Source: Verrucomicrobiota bacterium (GTDB lineage: Bacteria; Verrucomicrobiota; Verrucomicrobiia; Limisphaerales; UBA1412). From it: 6,573 nucleotides of DNA. The stretch lies in NCBI GenBank assembly GCA_017557085.1, contig JAFZAR010000241.1:1-6573 (forward strand). Direction: 5' to 3'. Under the pieces are notes generated by a model. That model was not told the origin of the DNA and made no database searches. It worked only from the letters and a program-made list of their open reading frames with translations. The translations under genes and the position numbers were made by a program. Shown here one piece after another: positions 5,236 to 6,573 of this stretch. Numbering within the stretch: position 1 is the first letter of the stretch; the number at the start of each line of letters is the position of its first letter.

Positions 5236-6189
5236 TCAATTTTCCTCTGCTTGAGGTTGAACCATTAGATAGCAGGTGGTTGTGCCTGCTTTTATTGTTG
5301 TACGACCCGCGCCAGCGGGTAATAAACAAAATTCTCCGTTTTTCAAAGACACCGTCTCACCTCCGGCGGACACCGTCAATTCACCCGACACTACGCCAAA
5401 AATAATCGGAACGATGTTGTTGATATAAAAATGCTGATCGCGTTTCAGCTGATATTCATCACACACAAAAGCGGGATCATTAAACAGAAAGCGGGAACTC
5501 AGTATCTTGTTCCGTGAAAATTTAGACTGGATCAGCTGAGGTTCCTGATAGCCGTAATCCAAACACTTCAGCGCTTCTTCTACATGCAGCGGACGCGATT
5601 CCCCTGTCTCCTTGCGGTCCCAGTCATAGACCCGATAGGTGGTGTCTGAATTCTGCTGGATCTCAAACAACATCACTCCGGCTCCTATCGAATGGATACC
5701 GCCCGGCGGGATCGAGATGGCATCCTCCGCTTTTACCGGGTTAGAATGCAGCAAAGATCCGACATTCCCCTGCTCGACCGCGGTGTTAAACATCTGAGGA
5801 GTGATCCCTTTTTTCAATCCGGTGTATAGTTGTCCACCCTGCTCCGAATAGGTAACGAGCCACATTTCCATTTTTTCAGGATGGACTTGTACGGAGATAT
5901 TCGAGTGGACATCTAAAATTTTTACTAAAATGGGAAACCTGCCATTGATATCACGAGCCTTCCCCATCAATCCATCATGATGATGCTCCAGCAGCCAATG
6001 AAGCGTCTTCCCGGCAAAAGCTCCATTCGCCACAACGCTTTCAACTTCCGGTCTGTCTGAAATCTCCCAGGATTCCCCTATCGGCACCTGAGGCGGCAAA
6101 GTTTTTCCGTAAATGGTCTCCAGCCGACGTCCACCCCACACCTTCTGAGAAAAGGCAGGATGAAAAATCAGTGGATACATTTCGGACAT
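5236..6189 (-). CDS. manA: Mannose-6-phosphate isomerase, class I (short form)
   Basis: The product is a 317-residue cytosolic cupin enzyme that interconverts mannose 6-phosphate and fructose 6-phosphate and so feeds GDP-mannose and glycan synthesis. Zinc ligands are visible: Q101 and H103 in VQVHP, E108 in MEMW, and H166 in PPGGIHSIG. The substrate-site arginine R186 is in SDTTYRVYDWDR. Length fits the compact bacterial type (about 310-320 residues). The loop between VQVHP and EMW is odd: it has only four residues (EKM plus E108 itself), whereas relatives usually carry a stretch of a dozen or more before KTEMW. A GTG at 6195 and an ATG at 6180 are alternative starts. The ATG at 6189 is preferred because TTGAG lies at a workable distance upstream and it begins just before the conserved YPLIFHPAFSQKVWGG. 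It follows accA by ten bases. Confidence 0.88.
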   Translation of the reverse strand: MSEMYPLIFHPAFSQKVWGGRRLETIYGKTLPPQVPIGESWEISDRPEVESVVANGAFAGKTLHWLLEHHHDGLMGKARDINGRFPILVKILDVHSNISVQVHPEKMEMWLVTYSEQGGQLYTGLKKGITPQMFNTAVEQGNVGSLLHSNPVKAEDAISIPPGGIHSIGAGVMLFEIQQNSDTTYRVYDWDRKETGESRPLHVEEALKCLDYGYQEPQLIQSKFSRNKILSSRFLFNDPAFVCDEYQLKRDQHFYINNIVPIIFGVVSGELTVSAGGETVSLKNGEFCLLPAGAGRTTIKAGTTTCYLMVQPQAEEN

Positions 6190-6199
6190 AAGCACTCAA

Positions 6200-6573
6200 T
6201 TATTCATTATCACGCATGGAACTCAGATCGGAATCCGGTGTCTCAAAGAAACGCCCATAGGCTCTGAACTTCTGGTAGCGCTCCGCGATCAATTCATCTT
6301 CAGACTTCGTTTTGAGTGATCCCAAAGCGGTCAGCAGCGCTTTTTTCAACAGTTGAGCGGCTTCCACAGGGTCATGGTGAGCTCCGCACAAAGGCTCCGG
6401 CACGATCTCATCCACCAGTCCGAAATCCAGCAGATCCTTTGCCGTTATCCGAAGAGCCTCCGCTGCCTTGGGAGAGGCTGTGCGGTCTTTCCAAAGGATA
6501 GCGGCACATCCTTCCGGGCTGATCACAGAGTAGTAAGCGTTTTCCATGATCATCACACGGTTGGCCACACCGA
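6200..6573 (-). CDS. accA: Acetyl-CoA carboxylase carboxyltransferase subunit alpha, C-terminal part (partial)
   Basis: The C-terminal 124 or so residues of AccA are present; the gene runs off the right edge, so the start is not seen. AccA with AccD forms the carboxyltransferase that moves CO2 from carboxybiotin to acetyl-CoA, giving malonyl-CoA for fatty acid synthesis in the cytoplasm. The diagnostic block ENAYYSVISPEGCAAILWKD is followed by AAEALRITAKDLLDFGLVDEIVPEPLCGAHHDP, typical of the crotonase-fold C-terminal domain. The tail (about 20 residues after FRAYGRF) is slightly longer than in short AccA proteins but ordinary. A GTG at 6568 gives the first possible start in the window, but the conserved sequence continues upstream (GVANRV), so it is not the true start. 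It is the first visible gene of the tightly spaced series leading to the glycosyltransferase. Confidence 0.93.
   Translation of the reverse strand, partial: GVANRVMIMENAYYSVISPEGCAAILWKDRTASPKAAEALRITAKDLLDFGLVDEIVPEPLCGAHHDPVEAAQLLKKALLTALGSLKTKSEDELIAERYQKFRAYGRFFETPDSDLSSMRDNE

Overview
The window reads as a Gram-negative-type bacterial chromosome segment in which every convincing gene lies on the minus strand, so transcription runs from high to low coordinates. The lineage cannot be fixed from the sequence alone. Three things point loosely to an environmental or gut diderm, possibly of the PVC group (Lentisphaerae/Verrucomicrobia-like): a separate acetyl-CoA carboxylase alpha subunit, a HpnI/ceramide-glucosyltransferase-type enzyme, and short intergenic palindromes of the CCCGAAGGG kind. 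This assignment is a low-confidence inference.

Layout in order of transcription. The window opens inside accA, of which only the C-terminal third or so is present. It is followed within about 10 bases by a class I mannose-6-phosphate isomerase (manA-like). Next come two tandem paralogous PF04020 four-helix membrane proteins ('phage holin family IV', YvlD-like), then a membrane-anchored GT2/GT21 glycosyltransferase (HpnI-like), then a CPBP-fold membrane protein that has lost the family's catalytic residues. These six genes are separated by ten bases or fewer, or overlap by four bases (ATGA, GTGA), so they look like one operon. Its promoter lies upstream of the window.

An A/T-rich gap of 87 bases then precedes a second, two-gene unit: an XRE-cupin transcriptional regulator and an acyl-CoA synthetase of the FadD/ACSF2 type with all AMP-binding motifs intact. 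No good terminator is visible in the gap, so read-through from the first unit is possible. The gap contains a weak promoter candidate and a small inverted repeat.

The last 291 bases (1-291) hold no gene. They are a dense series of small stem-loops that share a central GAA or GTT triplet and a following GACGACAGA/GGCAGA motif, a G4/C4-armed hairpin, a 12-bp-arm palindrome and a GC-rich hairpin with a T-run on the minus strand. They appear to be dispersed intergenic repeat modules, with the last acting as a plausible transcription terminator.

Taken together, the genes point to membrane lipids and the cell envelope: malonyl-CoA supply (AccA), hexose-phosphate conversion (ManA), a lipid glycosyltransferase, three small integral membrane proteins and a regulated acyl-CoA synthetase. 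The least expected items are the catalytically dead CPBP protein beside the glycosyltransferase, the holin-like gene pair, and a shortened active-site loop in the isomerase. No mobile element, CRISPR array, tRNA or rRNA was seen.
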